Of a DNA stretch of 6,418 nucleotides, positions 5,433 to 6,418 are shown one piece after another. A program made the translations under genes and the position numbers. Each line of letters starts with the position of its first letter. Within the stretch, counting starts at the first letter, position 1. Source of the stretch: Candidatus Eiseniibacteriota bacterium (lineage in GTDB: Bacteria > Joyebacterota > Joyebacteria > Joyebacterales > Joyebacteraceae); NCBI GenBank assembly GCA_030610515.1, contig JAUWRQ010000069.1, forward strand, positions 1-6,418, read 5' to 3'. The notes beneath the pieces were generated by a model. The model was not told the origin of the DNA, ran no database searches, and saw only the letters and a program-made list of their open reading frames with translations.

Positions 5433-5529
5433 GAGCGCCGGCCCACGTTGTTCCCTTCCCAAACCATCAGAGCCGAGCCTGAGTGCCGCAGGCACAGGCA
5501 CACCACTCGCGACCCGAGGTCGCGGGCGA

Positions 5530-5758
5530 ACCCATGGCAGCCGTCCAGCAGCCGCCATCGTCCCGCGTCTCGCAGGGGAGAGGAGGTGAAGACCCAAGCG
5601 AACATGGGAGGAATCCGGCGGCCCGGACGCAGTCCGTTCGACCGCCATGACGCGCCTCGAGCACATCGGCCGGGCATTGCAGCAGCCAGAAACGCCGCGC
5701 GCGGCTTGTGTGCAAAGCGAGGCGCAGAGGTGCAGGAGAAGACGGAAGGAGATCGGAA
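5530..5758 (+). other. Leader stretch between the repeats and the secreted-protein gene; no gene supported
   Basis: No promoter-like -10/-35 pair or RNA gene was recognised in this GC-rich stretch. A frame starting at the ATG at 5604 gives 52 codons ending in TGA at 5760-5762, overlapping the next start as ATGA. Its product is Arg/Ala-rich with no recognisable motif, and the AGGAGG ahead of that ATG is too far away (about 17 nt). I treat it as untranslated leader, with a coupled leader peptide as an unlikely alternative. Confidence 0.4.
5746..5753 (+). promoter_or_regulatory. Ribosome binding site of the secreted-protein gene (AAGGAGAT)
   Basis: AAGGAGAT ends 5 nt before the ATG at 5759 and selects it over the in-frame ATG at 5708, which would put a charged Arg-rich stretch ahead of the signal peptide. 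Confidence 0.8.
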
Positions 5759-6322
5759 ATGAAGGGCATCGTATTGCTTCTGGCCGTGGTCCTCGTAGCC
5801 GCCCCGGCAGCCGTTGCCAACTGGGCCGTCGACGAGGGATTCGAGGGTGGTTCGATTCCGGGCGACTGGACCGTCATAGATTACGACGGCGACGGACTCC
5901 ACTGGTTCGCGTTCGAGCACGCCAATGCCCACTCGGGCAGCTGGTTTGCAACAGTGGAGGCCTACAGCAGCAACGACGGCGACGACTGGCTCATCACGCC
6001 GCAGGTGGCCGTGAGTTCCGGCGACGTGTTCGAGTTCTACGCGAGGGCCTGGTACGGAACCGAGAACTTCGAGGTGAGGCTCTCGACATCAGGTCCGGCC
6101 GTGGGCGACTTCGACTATCTTCTGGACAGCGTCACCGGCCTCGGCGCCGCCTATGTCAGGTACGAGTATGACCTGACCCCGTACGCCGGCCAGAACTGCT
6201 ACCTTACCGTCAGGTTCATGGTGGATACATATGCCCTGCTGGTCGACGATGTCAGGGTCGGCCAGGATGTAAGCCCGGTCGAGGAGACGAGCTGGGCCAT
6301 GATCAAGGCGATGTACAGGTAG
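5759..6322 (+). CDS. Secreted choice-of-anchor J / cleaved-adhesin-like domain protein
   Basis: This is a 187-aa exported protein. Residues 1-20 (MKGIVLLLAVVLVAAPAAVA) form a clear Sec signal peptide with an AVA cleavage site before Asn21. The mature part is a single beta-sandwich domain of the choice-of-anchor J / cleaved-adhesin type. It shows the GFEGGSIPGDWTVIDYDGDG opening (27-46), HSGSWFATV (58-66), DDWLITPQVAVSSGD (75-89), EFYARAW (92-98) and the closing LLVDDVRVG (160-168). In other proteins such domains bind surface ligands or carbohydrates or act as structural modules; the role here is unknown. Asp-rich loops (41-46 and 73-76) could bind calcium. It ends with a 19-residue tail containing PVEETSWAMIKAMYR, which looks like a conserved C-terminal motif rather than a full sorting domain. 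It is the only complete gene on the plus strand and is probably transcribed from the promoter at 5155. Confidence 0.8.
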   Translation: MKGIVLLLAVVLVAAPAAVANWAVDEGFEGGSIPGDWTVIDYDGDGLHWFAFEHANAHSGSWFATVEAYSSNDGDDWLITPQVAVSSGDVFEFYARAWYGTENFEVRLSTSGPAVGDFDYLLDSVTGLGAAYVRYEYDLTPYAGQNCYLTVRFMVDTYALLVDDVRVGQDVSPVEETSWAMIKAMYR

Positions 6323-6331
6323 GTGACGACA

Positions 6332-6371
6332 CATCAGGCAGAGGCAGCCCACGTGGCTGCCTCTGCTGGTG
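6332..6371 (+). terminator. Strong hairpin after the secreted-protein gene, terminator-like without U tract
   Basis: GCAGAGGCAGCC (6338-6349) and GGCTGCCTCTGC (6355-6366) form a perfect 12-bp stem around a CACGT loop. Past a bulged G, CATCA (6332-6336) pairs with TGGTG (6367-6371). It starts 9 nt after the stop codon. The following bases (CCTGCCACAAGACG) contain no U tract, so it may be a U-less terminator, an exonuclease-blocking 3' end, or a bidirectional end signal. The last 47 bases of the window show nothing else. Confidence 0.6.
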
Positions 6372-6418
6372 CCTGCCACAAGACGATGGAACTCGGTGTA
6401 GCGAAACACACGCGGTGA

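Larger units (their letters stand above)
5236..5529. repeat. 136-bp direct tandem repeat, two full copies plus a 22-bp third start
   Basis: Copy 1 is 5236-5371, copy 2 is 5372-5507, and copy 3 is truncated at 5508-5529, where the match stops and unrelated sequence begins. The period is exactly 136 bp in both steps. Across the first 128 bp, copies 1 and 2 appear to differ at five places (c5321/t5457, c5341/g5477, c5352/g5488, t5357/c5493, g5364/a5500). The last few bases of each copy are unrelated. Because 136 is not a multiple of three, any peptide from one copy shifts frame in the next, and the open frames here are Arg/Pro/Ser-rich on both strands, so coding is unlikely. Each unit holds several inverted repeats. 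It may be a structured leader, a small RNA array, or a dispersed intergenic repeat of this genome. Confidence 0.9.

Noticed and set aside
5236..5529. CRISPR array
   Set aside because: The segments between the recurring hairpins are themselves near-identical rather than unique spacers, the period is 136 bp, and no cas gene is present.
5604..5762. 52-codon small ORF overlapping the secreted-protein start by ATGA
   Set aside because: The arrangement suggests coupling, but the Shine-Dalgarno is too far from the ATG and the peptide has no recognisable character.
5183..5932. 249-codon minus-strand and 155-codon plus-strand open frames across the repeats
   Set aside because: The 136-bp period is not divisible by three, so each repeat is read in a different frame. 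Products are Arg/Pro/Ser-rich and one overlaps the promoter and the secreted-protein gene.

Overview
The window is a high-GC bacterial chromosome segment of about 6.4 kb with two divergent transcription units. They are separated by an intergenic region of roughly 875 bp that carries promoters and repeats. The left 4.9 kb is a tightly packed minus-strand operon. Read in the direction of transcription it encodes a corrinoid adenosyltransferase (CobO/BtuR family), a MeaB/ArgK-family G-protein chaperone of B12-dependent acyl-CoA mutases, a short-chain-type acyl-CoA dehydrogenase, a two-[4Fe-4S] plus double CCG-domain Fe-S oxidoreductase (HdrD/GlcF-like), EtfB, and the first part of EtfA, which runs off the left edge. 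Intergenic gaps are 2 to 49 bp, all genes are co-oriented, and one good sigma70-like promoter (TTGACG, 17 bp, TAGCAT, with an extended TGn) sits upstream of cobO.

Together these genes look like a module for oxidising short or branched acyl-CoA substrates linked to B12-dependent carbon-skeleton rearrangement. CobO makes adenosylcobalamin and MeaB loads and protects the mutase, which is not in this window. The acyl-CoA dehydrogenase passes electrons to EtfAB, and the Fe-S protein is the likely next carrier toward quinone or another acceptor. This electron path is inferred from gene context and family knowledge.

The intergenic region (4884-5758) has a second strong promoter, pointing right (TTGCCA, 17 bp, TAGAAT). 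Directly after its -10 come two abutting perfect palindromes (TCACAATTGTGA and AGCGTACGCT). Next is a direct tandem repeat with an exact 136-bp period: two full copies plus a 22-bp start of a third. Each full copy holds several inverted repeats, including a three-segment arrangement (GGGCGAT, ATCGCCC, GGGCGAT) that allows two mutually exclusive hairpins. The period is not a multiple of three and no convincing protein is encoded there, so this is a structured leader, an ncRNA or a dispersed repeat element.

The right end carries one plus-strand gene (5759-6322), a small secreted protein with a signal peptide and a single choice-of-anchor J / cleaved-adhesin-like domain. A strong hairpin terminator-like structure without a U tract follows it.

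The organism cannot be fixed from the sequence. High GC, an anaerobe-like ETF with an HdrD-like partner, and a secreted choice-of-anchor protein ending in a short PVEETSW...YR tail would fit an uncultured member of the FCB/Eisenbacteria-like or Desulfobacterota-like lineages. That is a weak inference.
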